Under the pieces are notes generated by a model. The model was not told the origin of the DNA. It worked only from the letters and a program-made list of their open reading frames with translations, and ran no database searches. Shown here piece by piece: positions 55,842-64,000 of a stretch of DNA of 64,000 bases; within the stretch, counting starts at the first letter, position 1; every line of letters begins with the position of its first letter. The stretch is taken from positions 160,121-224,120 of the forward strand of contig NZ_RXLQ01000001.1 of NCBI RefSeq assembly GCF_003953935.1, in the 5' to 3' direction. The stretch comes from Massilia atriviolacea. Its GTDB lineage: Bacteria > Pseudomonadota > Gammaproteobacteria > Burkholderiales > Burkholderiaceae_D. A program made the position numbers and the translations under genes.

Positions 55842-57224
55842 ATGAGTAAGATGAGCTTGATCGATTGGGAGTATCGCGCCGTGACACTTGCCTGCAGCAC
55901 TTTTACGTTGTTACTGGCTGCCTGCGGCGGCGGGGACGGCGAGCGCGCGCCGGCCCAGGCGCAGACCGCCGCCGGCGCCACGGTGCCGCAGCAAGCCAGG
56001 CCGCCCGACCCGGCGGCCGACGACGAGCAGGCCGGCGCCGGCGGACCGGATGCCGCGCCGGGTGCCGCGCCGGTAGCCGCGCCGGCCGCCCAGGTGCATG
56101 ATGTTGCGCCGGAGTCGTTCGCGCCGCCCGTCTACGCGGCCGCCTCGGGTGACGAGCAGCAGGCGCGCGCCGCCGTCAGGCCGGACCGCGCGCTGTACGT
56201 GTCGCCGCAGGGGGCGGACGACAATCCCGGCACGGCCGCGCTGCCCTTCCGCACGCTGGCGCGGGCCGCGCGCGCGGTGGCGCCGGGTGTGACCGTGTAC
56301 GTTGCGCCGGGCACCTACAGCGGCGGCATCCGGACCACCGCCAGCGGCCGCGCCGACGCGCGCATCGCCTTCGTCTCCACCGAACGCTGGGGCGCGCGCA
56401 TCGTGCCGCCGGCCCGCTCGGCCAGCAAGAGCGCGTGGGACAACCGCGGCGACCATGTCGACATCGTCGGTTTCGACATCGACGGCAGCGACCATCGCGG
56501 CGGCACGCGCTGGACCGGCGGCATCTACAACGGCGGCTCGCACGACAGCATCCGCAGCAACCACGTGCACCACATCGCGCGCGAAGCCCCCTGCAACAGC
56601 AGCGGCGGCGCCGGCATCGGCGTGGACAGCTACTATCGCGGCGTGCAGTCGCACGTCATCGCCAACCTGGTCCACGACATCGGGCCGGCCGGCTGCCGCT
56701 TCATGCAGGGAATCTACGTGAGCACCTCGGGCAGCGTGAAGAACAACGTGGTGTACCGCGTGGCCGAAGCGGGCATCCACCTGTGGCACGACGCGCGCGA
56801 CGTCATCGTCGCCAACAATACCGTGACCGGATCGAACACCGGCATCGTGGTCGGCGGCGGCGACTTCTATCACGCTTCCGGTCCCAACGACCGCACGGCG
56901 GTGTACAACAATATCGTCTACGACAACAGGATGGGCATTTCGGAGCAGGGCCGCACAGGGCCCAACAACAGCTACCGGAATAACCTGGTCTACAAAAACA
57001 CCACCTACGACTGGCGCCTGAAAAACGGCCTGACGCACAGCGGCACGGTCAGCTCGGCGCCGCTGTTCGCGGGCGACACGCAGGCGGACCTGCCGGACTT
57101 GAGCCTGAGCGCCAGCTCGCCGGCGATCGGCCGGGCCACGCCGCAGCATGCCGCCGCGACCGATTTCAATGGCCGTCCGCGCAATGTGTTTTCGGGCTAC
57201 GACATCGGCGCGTATCAACACTGA
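55842..57224 (+). CDS. Lipoprotein with right-handed beta-helix (polysaccharide lyase/DUF1565-like)
   Basis: A 460-residue secreted lipoprotein. The signal ends in lipobox LAAC (Cys about 28). An Ala/Pro/Gly-rich linker (to about 105) precedes a parallel beta-helix: ALYVSPQGADDNPGTAALPFRTLARA (DUF1565 entry), then coils such as IRSNHVHHIAR, VIANLVHDIG and VIVANNTVTGSNTGIVVGG. The C-terminal FNGRPRNVFSGYDIGAYQ is the usual cap of this family. The fold is used by pectate lyases and mannuronan epimerases; I cannot name the substrate. ATG at 55842 follows GAGGA. It is divergent from the propeller kinase, which could sense its products. Confidence 0.8.
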   Translation: MSKMSLIDWEYRAVTLACSTFTLLLAACGGGDGERAPAQAQTAAGATVPQQARPPDPAADDEQAGAGGPDAAPGAAPVAAPAAQVHDVAPESFAPPVYAAASGDEQQARAAVRPDRALYVSPQGADDNPGTAALPFRTLARAARAVAPGVTVYVAPGTYSGGIRTTASGRADARIAFVSTERWGARIVPPARSASKSAWDNRGDHVDIVGFDIDGSDHRGGTRWTGGIYNGGSHDSIRSNHVHHIAREAPCNSSGGAGIGVDSYYRGVQSHVIANLVHDIGPAGCRFMQGIYVSTSGSVKNNVVYRVAEAGIHLWHDARDVIVANNTVTGSNTGIVVGGGDFYHASGPNDRTAVYNNIVYDNRMGISEQGRTGPNNSYRNNLVYKNTTYDWRLKNGLTHSGTVSSAPLFAGDTQADLPDLSLSASSPAIGRATPQHAAATDFNGRPRNVFSGYDIGAYQH

Positions 57225-57230
57225 GCACTG

Positions 57231-57276
57231 GGAACACGCGGCGCCGGCCGGTGCCGCGTGTTCCACATTTTTCTTT
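57231..57276 (+). terminator. Rho-independent terminator after the beta-helix gene
   Basis: GGAACACGCGGC (57231-57242) pairs perfectly with GCCGCGTGTTCC (57253-57264) around a ten-base loop, and ACATTTTTCTTT follows. It lies seven bp after the stop codon. The remaining gap to 57514 holds a weak possible promoter (TTTACA at 57274 and TAGACT at 57298) and nothing else I can support. Confidence 0.88.
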
Positions 57277-57514
57277 ACATCCTTGCAAAAGCCGGGTTAG
57301 ACTGCGTGCCTTCGCAAGAGAACCCACTACTGAATCGAGAACCTGACGTGCCTGTACACAGCCAATCTATCTGCTGACGATATCGGATTGACCTGCCCGG
57401 GGTGTCGCTTTCACCAGCGCCCGGCAGGCTGTGCATGCCGCTTTTCCACGACCTGTGCGTCGTGGCGTAGTTCTCCCTTTGTCGTCAGCTCCGATCTACA
57501 CCATGGAGCGCATC

Positions 57515-58399
57515 ATGACGAACTTCGTTCAACATCTGGAATTACAAAAATACCCGTCCACCCGCCATCTGGAAGGCTCGCAGCTGCAGCAGGGCGATAA
57601 CGGTTTCGACAAACCGGGCAAGCGCTACGACACGCGCGCGCCCTACGCCGCGCTGGCCGGGCGCCACATCGTGGTCGAAGAAAAGCTCGACGGCGCGAAT
57701 GCGGGCGTGAGCTTTTCCGAAGGCGGCGAACTGCTGCTGCAAAGCCGTGGCCACTACCTCGCCGGCGGCGGACGCGAACGCCAGTTCAGCATCTTCAAGC
57801 GCTGGGCCGCCGCCCACGAGAGCGCGCTGCTCGAGCGCCTGGGCGAGCGCTACGTCATGTACGGCGAGTGGCTGGGCAAGAAGCACAGCGTCTTCTACAA
57901 CCACCTGCCGCACCTGTTCTGCGAGTTCGACATCTACGACCGCGACAGGCAGGTGTTCCTGTCGACCGCCGCGCGCGCCGTCCTGCTGGGCGAGGCGCCG
58001 GTGCTGCCGGTGCCGGTGCTGTACGCGGGAATCGCGCCGCCGCGCCTGGCCGACCTGAAAGCCTGCATCCGCTTTTCGCTGGCCAAGACCGCGCGCTGGC
58101 GCCAGGACTTCGAAGCGACCGTCGAACGCGAAGGACTGGACCTGGCCAAGTGCTGGGCCCAGGCCGACAAGTCCGACCTGGCCGAAGGCCTGTACATCAA
58201 GGTCGAGCAAGACGGCGTGGTCACGGCGCGCTACAAATGGGTGCGCAGCGACTTCGTGCAGGCGATCCTGGACTCGAAGATGCACCACTCGCAGCAGCCC
58301 TACGTGCCGAACCAGCTGGCGCCCGGGGTCGATATCTACGCACCGCGCCTGACCACGACATGGGAAGACCTGGGCCTGGCCGCCGAAGGAGCCGAATGA
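57515..58399 (+). CDS. RNA ligase (T4 Rnl2-like nucleotidyltransferase)
   Basis: A 294-residue ligase. The nucleotidyltransferase motif I is EEKLDGANAG with Lys57 as the likely AMP acceptor; further motifs are YGEWLGKKHSV (motif III), FCEFDIYDR, AEGLYIKVE (motif IV) and ARYKWVR (motif V). The short length and lack of an OB domain separate it from DNA ligases. The ATG at 57515 has GGAG five bases before it; ATGs at 57431 and 57503 are alternatives. The next gene overlaps its stop and encodes an end-healing enzyme, so together they can repair RNA breaks with 2',3'-cyclic phosphate and 5'-OH ends. Confidence 0.88.
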   Translation: MTNFVQHLELQKYPSTRHLEGSQLQQGDNGFDKPGKRYDTRAPYAALAGRHIVVEEKLDGANAGVSFSEGGELLLQSRGHYLAGGGRERQFSIFKRWAAAHESALLERLGERYVMYGEWLGKKHSVFYNHLPHLFCEFDIYDRDRQVFLSTAARAVLLGEAPVLPVPVLYAGIAPPRLADLKACIRFSLAKTARWRQDFEATVEREGLDLAKCWAQADKSDLAEGLYIKVEQDGVVTARYKWVRSDFVQAILDSKMHHSQQPYVPNQLAPGVDIYAPRLTTTWEDLGLAAEGAE

Positions 58400-59547
58400 T
58401 GGACAAACTGACTTACAAGGCCATGGCCGCGCACGTGCCGGCACCCGGCGAGGCGCCCGACTGGGCCTGGTTCCTGCACGCGATTCCGGCGCTGGCCCTG
58501 CTGGCCACGACGCCGCAGGACCCGTACTACCACGCCGAAGGCGACGTCTGGATTCACACGCGCATGGTGATCGAGGCGCTGATGCGCGGCGCCGAGTACA
58601 TCGACGGCAGCGACGAGGACCGCTTCATCCTGTTCTATGCGGCGCTGCTGCACGATATCGCCAAGCCGGCCACCACGGTCGTCGATCCCGACTCCGGGCG
58701 CATCGGCCAGCCGGGCCACTCGCGGCGCGGCGCGGTCGATGCGCGCATCCTGTGCTGGCACGCGGGCGTGCCGTTCGCGCTGCGCGAACATCTCTGCCGC
58801 ATCATCACCGTGCACCAGCTGCCGTTCTTCGCGCTGGGCGGGAACAAGAACGGCCAGCCGGCCGAATTTTTGATCCGCAAACTGTCGCACGAACTCGACC
58901 TGCGCCTGCTGTCGGCGGTGGCGCAGGCCGACATGGAAGGGCGCTGGTACGAAAAAAAGGACGACTGCCTGGTCGACATCGCGCTGTTTCGCGAGTTGGC
59001 GCGCGAGGAAGGCTGCTACGGCACGCCCAAGGCCTTCGCCGATGCGCATACCCGCGTCGCCTACATGCGCGGGGCGAGCATCGCGCCCGGTTTCGCGCAT
59101 CACCAGCATCCCGGTTCGCGCGTGACCGTGATGTCCGGCCTGCCGGCATCGGGCAAGAACCACTGGGTCGCGGCCAACCGCGCGCGCCTGCCGGTGGTGT
59201 CGATCGACGACGCGCGCGAAGAGCTGGGACTGCGCCACGGCGCGAATGAAGGCGCGGTGGCGCACCGGGCGGTCGATTTCGCCAAGGAGATGCTGCGCGA
59301 TAAGGCGCCGTTCGTGTGGAACACCACCCACCTGAGCGCGCAGATGCGCAAGAAGACGCTGGACCTGCTGTATGCCTACCATGCCGAGGTCGAGCTGGTG
59401 TACCTGGAACAGCCGCCGAACGTCATCTTCAAGCGCAACACCGAGCGCGACACCAGCCTGCCGAACAAGGCGATCGAGCGCATGCTGTTCAAGTGGGAAG
59501 TGCCCTTGCCGACCGAGGCGCATGCGGTCGCGTATCCCCTCATGTAG
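58399..59547 (+). CDS. HD-Pnk: HD phosphohydrolase and 5'-OH polynucleotide kinase
   Basis: A 382-residue end-healing enzyme. The N-terminal HD domain (about 25-190) has IHTRMV (His53) and LLHDIAKP (His85, Asp86), then a further His in HSRRGAVDARI. The C-terminal half is a P-loop kinase with GLPASGKNHW (about 247-256), then VVSIDDAREEL and WNTTHL. The same order is known from Runella HD-Pnk, which removes 2',3'-phosphates and phosphorylates 5'-OH ends, making RNA ready for sealing. ATGs at 58396 and 58399 both fit; spacing from GGAG favours 58399. It overlaps the ligase stop, so the two are coupled. A hairpin at 59558 follows. Confidence 0.87.
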   Translation: MDKLTYKAMAAHVPAPGEAPDWAWFLHAIPALALLATTPQDPYYHAEGDVWIHTRMVIEALMRGAEYIDGSDEDRFILFYAALLHDIAKPATTVVDPDSGRIGQPGHSRRGAVDARILCWHAGVPFALREHLCRIITVHQLPFFALGGNKNGQPAEFLIRKLSHELDLRLLSAVAQADMEGRWYEKKDDCLVDIALFRELAREEGCYGTPKAFADAHTRVAYMRGASIAPGFAHHQHPGSRVTVMSGLPASGKNHWVAANRARLPVVSIDDAREELGLRHGANEGAVAHRAVDFAKEMLRDKAPFVWNTTHLSAQMRKKTLDLLYAYHAEVELVYLEQPPNVIFKRNTERDTSLPNKAIERMLFKWEVPLPTEAHAVAYPLM

Positions 59548-59557
59548 CAAGCGACGC

Positions 59558-59588
59558 GCGGCCGGGAGATTGATATATGTACGGCCGC
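59558..59588 (+). terminator. Hairpin after the RNA-repair operon
   Basis: GCGGCCG (59558-59564) pairs with CGGCCGC (59582-59588) around a 17-base A/T-rich loop, 11 bp after the stop codon. The T-run is short. The rest of the gap to 59888 shows no feature I can support. Confidence 0.45.
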
Positions 59589-59888
59589 CAATTTGTCCCA
59601 TAGCGGCCTCGGCATTGTTGGAAAAGTTGTTTTAATGCCGACGGCGGCCCACCGCGCATCGAAAAAAAGTTGGTTGCCCGCCGCTTCCGGCGCACACTCG
59701 ACCTGCCTTTCCTGCACAGCAAGTCATGCCGCCGTTAAACAGCGCGTCCTGCGCGAGGACCTGTGCAGATCAACAGATGTGCCGAAATGCGCAAGCGCGC
59801 GAGCGCCAGGGAGTACATTCAATTGAGCTGTTTGTTCGATGGTTCGTTCCTTCTGAAACGCATATAACGCCAGCATCGGAGAGTACCC

Positions 59889-60503
59889 ATGACTGCCAAC
59901 ACCCGTGGCGACGGCCCCCAGCGCGGCGATCCGCCGACCGAGATCGCCGATATCGCCCAACTACAAGAACAAATCATGGCGCTGCTTGAGCGCATCAATT
60001 CGGATCGGCGCCTGGCCCTGGCGGCGGCGGTCAATCCCTTGCTGGCGCTCGAAGAGCTCGGCTATCGCCTGGCGCCGCCGGTGCGCCGCGAGATCGAGCG
60101 CCGCAGCCGCTACACCAAACGCCAGCTGGTGCGCCTGGACGCGCTGCGGGCCGACTTTGCCAGACTGGTGCCCGACTTTGCCATCGAGGATGCCGACCTG
60201 CTCTCGTCCGCCCAGGTGCGCCGCCTGCTGCGCGAGACCCTGGACATCGCCGACGCGCGCATACCGTGCGACCTCGATCTCCCGCGCGGTGCTGGCCCGG
60301 ACCCGCTGGAAGCACTGGCCGATGCCCATCCCGCGCTGCCCGCCTTGCTGGGCCTGCGCGATATCGAACGGCACGCACTGCGCTTCGCCACGCACGACCA
60401 GTACCGGGACGTGCGCTCCGGCAAGCTGAGCCTGCCGATCGAGGCCATCTCCGGCAAGCCGGCCCAGCGTGCCCGCAGCGGCGGGGAGAACGATCATGGC
60501 TGA
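59889..60503 (+). CDS. Hypothetical protein coupled to the large PKD protein
   Basis: A 204-residue soluble, mostly helical protein with no signal peptide and no motif I can name. The N-terminal 25 residues are polar, followed by IAQLQEQIMALLERINSDRR and a repeat of charged helices (REIERRSRYTKRQL). Its last eight bases overlap the start of the next gene in another frame, so the two proteins are probably made together. It is preceded by GGAG eight bases before the ATG and by a 340-bp gap. Confidence 0.6.
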   Translation: MTANTRGDGPQRGDPPTEIADIAQLQEQIMALLERINSDRRLALAAAVNPLLALEELGYRLAPPVRREIERRSRYTKRQLVRLDALRADFARLVPDFAIEDADLLSSAQVRRLLRETLDIADARIPCDLDLPRGAGPDPLEALADAHPALPALLGLRDIERHALRFATHDQYRDVRSGKLSLPIEAISGKPAQRARSGGENDHG

Positions 60504-63500
60504 TACACATGGATTCGAGCTGGTGGTCGAGGCCACCGCGGCCTTGCTGACCAAGGCCTTGCGCGGCGCCTGGAAGTCGGCCGCCTGCCCGGTGGCGCCT
60601 GGCGACGAGGGGCGCATTCCCGAAAATATCGACATCGACGAAGGCGACAATATCTCGCTCGGCGGCTACGTGGTGCGCGACGGCCAGGTGCAGTTGCCGC
60701 AAGACCAGTTGAGCGCGGCGATGGCGCCGGACATCGACGGCGCCGCGCTCGGCTTCGGCCTGGACATCCAGGTCGAGCTGAAGGATCCGCCGCTGCCATC
60801 CCTGGCGCTGCTCGACATGACGGCGCAGGTGAGCGCGCGCGTGCCGATCCGCGTACCGGCGGGCGAGCTCGGCGTGTTCCTGGTTCTCGACGACTTGCCC
60901 ATCGATAAGGTCACAGCCGTCCTGACCAGTGGCGATCCGCTGGCCGGGAAGGTCAACGCCTTGCTGCGCGAATATGCCCATAAGATGTACGAGGACGACG
61001 GCAGCGCATTTCCGCACAGCGTCACCAAAACCGACCTCAGCTGGAATTTTACCGTGGCGCAGGTTTTGATCGACAGCTACGCCGAGCTCTACGACGAGGT
61101 CGGCAACCCGGCCCGCGAAATCGTGGTCACCGGGCCGAGCGCGGGCGCGATCGCGATCAGCATCCCGATCTACCTGCGCCTGCACAACATCCGCAAGTCC
61201 GGCCCTGGCGCCGGCTTCGTCACGCTGCTGCAGCCGATGGGGATCGACACCCGGATCGTGATTACCGCCCCGCTGGAACAGCCGGCCGGGCTGCTGCGGG
61301 CCCGCTTCGACCTGGCCACGGTGGCGGTCGACGCCATCGCGCCGGCCGGCCCGGTGCACGGCGTCGAAGGGCCCAACTACAGCGCCAACAAGACCGCCCT
61401 GCTGGGATTGCCGTTGGGCGGCCTGAACATCGATACCTTGCTGCAGAGCGAAATCCGCAAGCAGGGCGAAGCGATGGTGGCCCAGATGGGCGTGCGCGAA
61501 GTGGCGGTGCCGACCGTGGCCGAGATCGAAGGCGCGATTGCCCGCTTCTTCCATGCCGAACTGGAACGGCGCGGGCGCCTGTCGGTCTGGACCCCGACCG
61601 ATGCGCCCGAGGTCGAGCTGACCATCCGCGACGTCGCCACGCGCGTGCTGCCGGCCGCGCTGGTGATTGCCATCAACGCGGGCGAGGGCGCCGACCTCAA
61701 CGCGATCGCCGATTTCATGCCGGCCATGCAGGAATTCGCGATTCAACTGAGCCGCGGCCGGGTCGAGGCCGCGATCGCCAATGCGCGCGAAGAAAATGCC
61801 CTGAGCAACGCCGACCTGCCCAAGCGCATGTCGGCCGACGGCCACGACGTCGACCTCAAGTCGCTCGACGTGTTCCTGGTCGACAGTGCGATCCGCACCA
61901 GCGGCGAGGTGACGGTGATCGACGCCGTCCTCGGCAGCATCGATGTGGACGCCACCTTCCGCGCCGATACCGGCCTGGCCTGGGAAGACCTGCCCGACGG
62001 TAAGCAGCGCCTGCGCGACGTGCCGCAGGGCGACCCCGATATCGATCCGGAAGAATCGGTGGCCCTGTGGGTGATCGGCCTGCTGATCGGCCTGTTTACG
62101 GGCGGACTGGCCGGCGGCGTGATCGCCCTCATCATTCTGGCCATCGTGCAGGCGGTAATCAGCAATGTGGCGCAGGCGGTCGGCGGCTCGCTCGTCACCG
62201 ACGAGATCAGCGGCAAGGTCATCGGGCTGGGAGGCTGGCCCGAGCGGCTCTCGCGCATCGGCTTCGTCAGCACCCGCTTCAATAACCCGGTGCTGGTGGA
62301 CACCAGCGGCTTGCTGATCGCCGGCACGGTCGAGGTGATCAGTTCCTGCGAAAACACCGCGATCGCCTTTGCCGACAGCGGCGGCAGCTACAGCGCATCG
62401 GCGGCGGCGGCGCTGGTCATGACGGCGCGCCGCACCCACCCGGACGCCGCCTACAGCTGGTTGCCGGGCGACGGCAGCCCGCTGCGGCTGGCGCGCGATA
62501 TCAGCCACAGCTACACGGCAAGCGGCATGTATGTCGCCAAGCACAGCCTGCTGATGCAGCAGCCGGGCGGGGTGCTGACGCGCCACTTCGCCGCCGTCAA
62601 CGTGCGCAACGTGGCGCCCACCGTCGACGCCGGCCCCGACATCACGGTCAAGGAAGGCGAACTGGTGACCCTGGTCGGGCGCTTCCGCGACGTCGAATAC
62701 CTGGACACCCACGAAACCTCGTGGAGCTTCGGCGACCACCAGGCGCCGCAGCCGGGCACGGTCAGCGCATCGCACCTGCCGCCGCAAGCGGTGGGCACCT
62801 CCACCGTCACCCACGCCTGGTGCGACAACGGCAAGTTTACGGTCACCTTCACCGTGCGCGACCAGAACGGCGGCATCGCCCAGGACACCCTGTCGGTGAC
62901 GGTGCTGAACGTCGCGCCGGTTGTCGACGCCGGCCCCGACCTGTACGCCTACCTGTGCACGCCGATCCTGCTGACGGCCCGCTTCAAGGACCCCGGCTGG
63001 TGCGACACGCACACGGCGCGCTGGGATTTCGGCGATTGCAGTCCCGCGCTGAGCGCGATCGTGGTCGAGACGAATGCGCCGCCAGCGGGCCTGGGCACGG
63101 CCAGCGCCGCCCATATCTATGCCTGCTGCGGCGCGTTCGAGGCGGTCGCCACGGTCACCGACGATGACGGCGCGGCCGGCAGCGACCGGGTCCGGGTTGA
63201 AGTGACCGCGATCGCCAATCCCGGCTTCGAACAGGGCTTCAGGACGATAGGGACGAACAAGGTCGGCAACGCCTGGACGCCCTACACGGCGCCATCGCGC
63301 TACGCCGCTGCGATGACCGGCGCCCGTGTTGCGAGCGGGCCGGCCGAGTACGACTGCGAGCAATGCGTGGTGCACGGCGGCCAGCGCGCGCAGCGCATCG
63401 TCCCGGCGCCGCGCACCCGTGCCGGCCTGTACCAGCGGCTGGGCGCGAATCCGCGCTGGACCTACCAGGTCAGCGTGTTCGCCTTCCTCGAACCGGGCGT

Positions 63501-64000
63501 GACGGCCTGGCTCGGGCTCGACCCGGACGGCGGCGCCGATCCGCTGGCGGCGGCGATCCGCTGGGTTCCGGCGCATGCGGCCGACGCCTGGGTAAGCCTG
63601 TGCACCAGCGTGGTGGCGGCGGCCGGGCCGCAGCGCGCGGTCACGGTGTTCATCGATGTCGAATCCGAACGTCCGCGCGCTGCCGGCTATCTCGACGACG
63701 TCGCGTTCGTCGCGATGCAGGACCTGTGCCCGGCGCCGCCGACGACGCCACCCGGGCGCGAACGGCTGTGCGTCGACTTCGCGCGCATCCAGCCCGGCCG
63801 GGTGCAGTCGCTGCTGGTCAAGGGCATGCAGTTCTTGCCGGGGGCGGGCAGCGGGATTGTCCAGCTGGGCATCGCGGCCGGCCAGACCGCCCTGGTGCTG
63901 ACCCCGGCGGGCGTGCTGGTGCGCTTCCCGTACCCGGCCTCGCGCGTCGTCGCGCGGCTGATCGGCTTCGGCGGCAAGCCGGCGCAGATGAAGGGCTTGC
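60496..64000 (+). CDS. Large PKD-domain protein, cut by the right window edge
   Basis: At least 1168 residues. The first 520 residues have no known motif and no signal peptide (MADTHGFELVVEATAALL). A hydrophobic stretch with many Gly at about 522-555 (LLIGLFTGGLAGGVIALI) may be a membrane segment or a pore-like helix. Two PKD domains follow at about 705-790 and 805-895; each starts VAP-VDAGPD and has W-FGD. After them NPGFEQGF begins a carbohydrate-binding-like jelly roll. The ATG at 60496 follows GGGGAG and overlaps the previous gene by eight bases. PKD domains normally act outside the cell, so the missing signal is odd; export by another route is possible. A long opposite frame is a shadow. 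Confidence 0.72.
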   Translation, partial: MADTHGFELVVEATAALLTKALRGAWKSAACPVAPGDEGRIPENIDIDEGDNISLGGYVVRDGQVQLPQDQLSAAMAPDIDGAALGFGLDIQVELKDPPLPSLALLDMTAQVSARVPIRVPAGELGVFLVLDDLPIDKVTAVLTSGDPLAGKVNALLREYAHKMYEDDGSAFPHSVTKTDLSWNFTVAQVLIDSYAELYDEVGNPAREIVVTGPSAGAIAISIPIYLRLHNIRKSGPGAGFVTLLQPMGIDTRIVITAPLEQPAGLLRARFDLATVAVDAIAPAGPVHGVEGPNYSANKTALLGLPLGGLNIDTLLQSEIRKQGEAMVAQMGVREVAVPTVAEIEGAIARFFHAELERRGRLSVWTPTDAPEVELTIRDVATRVLPAALVIAINAGEGADLNAIADFMPAMQEFAIQLSRGRVEAAIANAREENALSNADLPKRMSADGHDVDLKSLDVFLVDSAIRTSGEVTVIDAVLGSIDVDATFRADTGLAWEDLPDGKQRLRDVPQGDPDIDPEESVALWVIGLLIGLFTGGLAGGVIALIILAIVQAVISNVAQAVGGSLVTDEISGKVIGLGGWPERLSRIGFVSTRFNNPVLVDTSGLLIAGTVEVISSCENTAIAFADSGGSYSASAAAALVMTARRTHPDAAYSWLPGDGSPLRLARDISHSYTASGMYVAKHSLLMQQPGGVLTRHFAAVNVRNVAPTVDAGPDITVKEGELVTLVGRFRDVEYLDTHETSWSFGDHQAPQPGTVSASHLPPQAVGTSTVTHAWCDNGKFTVTFTVRDQNGGIAQDTLSVTVLNVAPVVDAGPDLYAYLCTPILLTARFKDPGWCDTHTARWDFGDCSPALSAIVVETNAPPAGLGTASAAHIYACCGAFEAVATVTDDDGAAGSDRVRVEVTAIANPGFEQGFRTIGTNKVGNAWTPYTAPSRYAAAMTGARVASGPAEYDCEQCVVHGGQRAQRIVPAPRTRAGLYQRLGANPRWTYQVSVFAFLEPGVTAWLGLDPDGGADPLAAAIRWVPAHAADAWVSLCTSVVAAAGPQRAVTVFIDVESERPRAAGYLDDVAFVAMQDLCPAPPTTPPGRERLCVDFARIQPGRVQSLLVKGMQFLPGAGSGIVQLGIAAGQTALVLTPAGVLVRFPYPASRVVARLIGFGGKPAQMKGL

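Noticed and set aside
60031-63576. Minus-strand open frame of 1181 codons
   Set aside because: Antisense of the PKD protein, which has real domains.

Overview
The window is high-GC, gene-dense bacterial DNA. Its gene families (NsrR/NnrS nitric oxide control, paired NarK1/NarK2 porters, narGHJI followed by a parvulin, narXL beside moaA) and its dispersed repeats suggest a betaproteobacterium, most likely Oxalobacteraceae of the Massilia/Janthinobacterium/Duganella group. This placement is inference from gene content; no marker gene such as rRNA is present. No tRNA, rRNA, CRISPR array or complete insertion sequence was seen.

The backbone is anaerobic nitrogen-oxide metabolism, split into four blocks. 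Block 1 (1-2121) is a quinol nitric oxide reductase, cut by the left edge, divergent from nsrR. Block 2 (about 3900-8168) holds narK1, narK2, a Dnr-like Crp/Fnr regulator and a beta carbonic anhydrase, behind a perfect FNR-type box at 3942-3955. Block 3 (18566-25949) is narGHJI plus a parvulin chaperone. Block 4 (39794-45160) is moaA-narX-narL, a small HMA protein and nnrS. NarK imports nitrate, NarGHI reduces it on the membrane, NarJ and the parvulin help assembly, MoaA serves the molybdenum cofactor, NarXL senses nitrate, and NsrR controls NO reductase and NnrS. NsrR-like 23-bp sites are visible upstream of norB, nsrR and nnrS.

Accessory modules lie between the blocks. At 8260-17527 there are a secreted TonB-C-like protein, a PLAT-like protein, a DUF5610-like protein, a MoxR/VWA/LRV-repeat operon and an ADP-ribosylglycohydrolase. 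At 26090-38732 there are a SUFU-family protein, a two-gene Septu-like system (an ATPase with an N-terminal degenerate HsdM-like methyltransferase region, plus an HNH nuclease), a WGR-DUF4132 protein, a truncated Rhs protein, a SUKH-type immunity-like protein, two degenerate CPBP membrane proteins and a flavin/PNPOx protein.

The right part (45235-64000) has an L,D-transpeptidase, a lipoprotein glycerophosphodiesterase, a possible RiPP locus (SagB-type dehydrogenase and an NHLP-like precursor peptide with a perfect FNR-type box upstream), a very large propeller hybrid histidine kinase, a beta-helix lipoprotein, an RNA-repair operon (RNA ligase and HD-Pnk) and a long PKD protein cut by the right edge.

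The most interesting candidates are the Septu-like pair with its pseudo-methyltransferase domain, the FNR-linked RiPP locus and the MoxR/VWA/LRV module. Three tandem-repeat arrays all sit between convergent genes.
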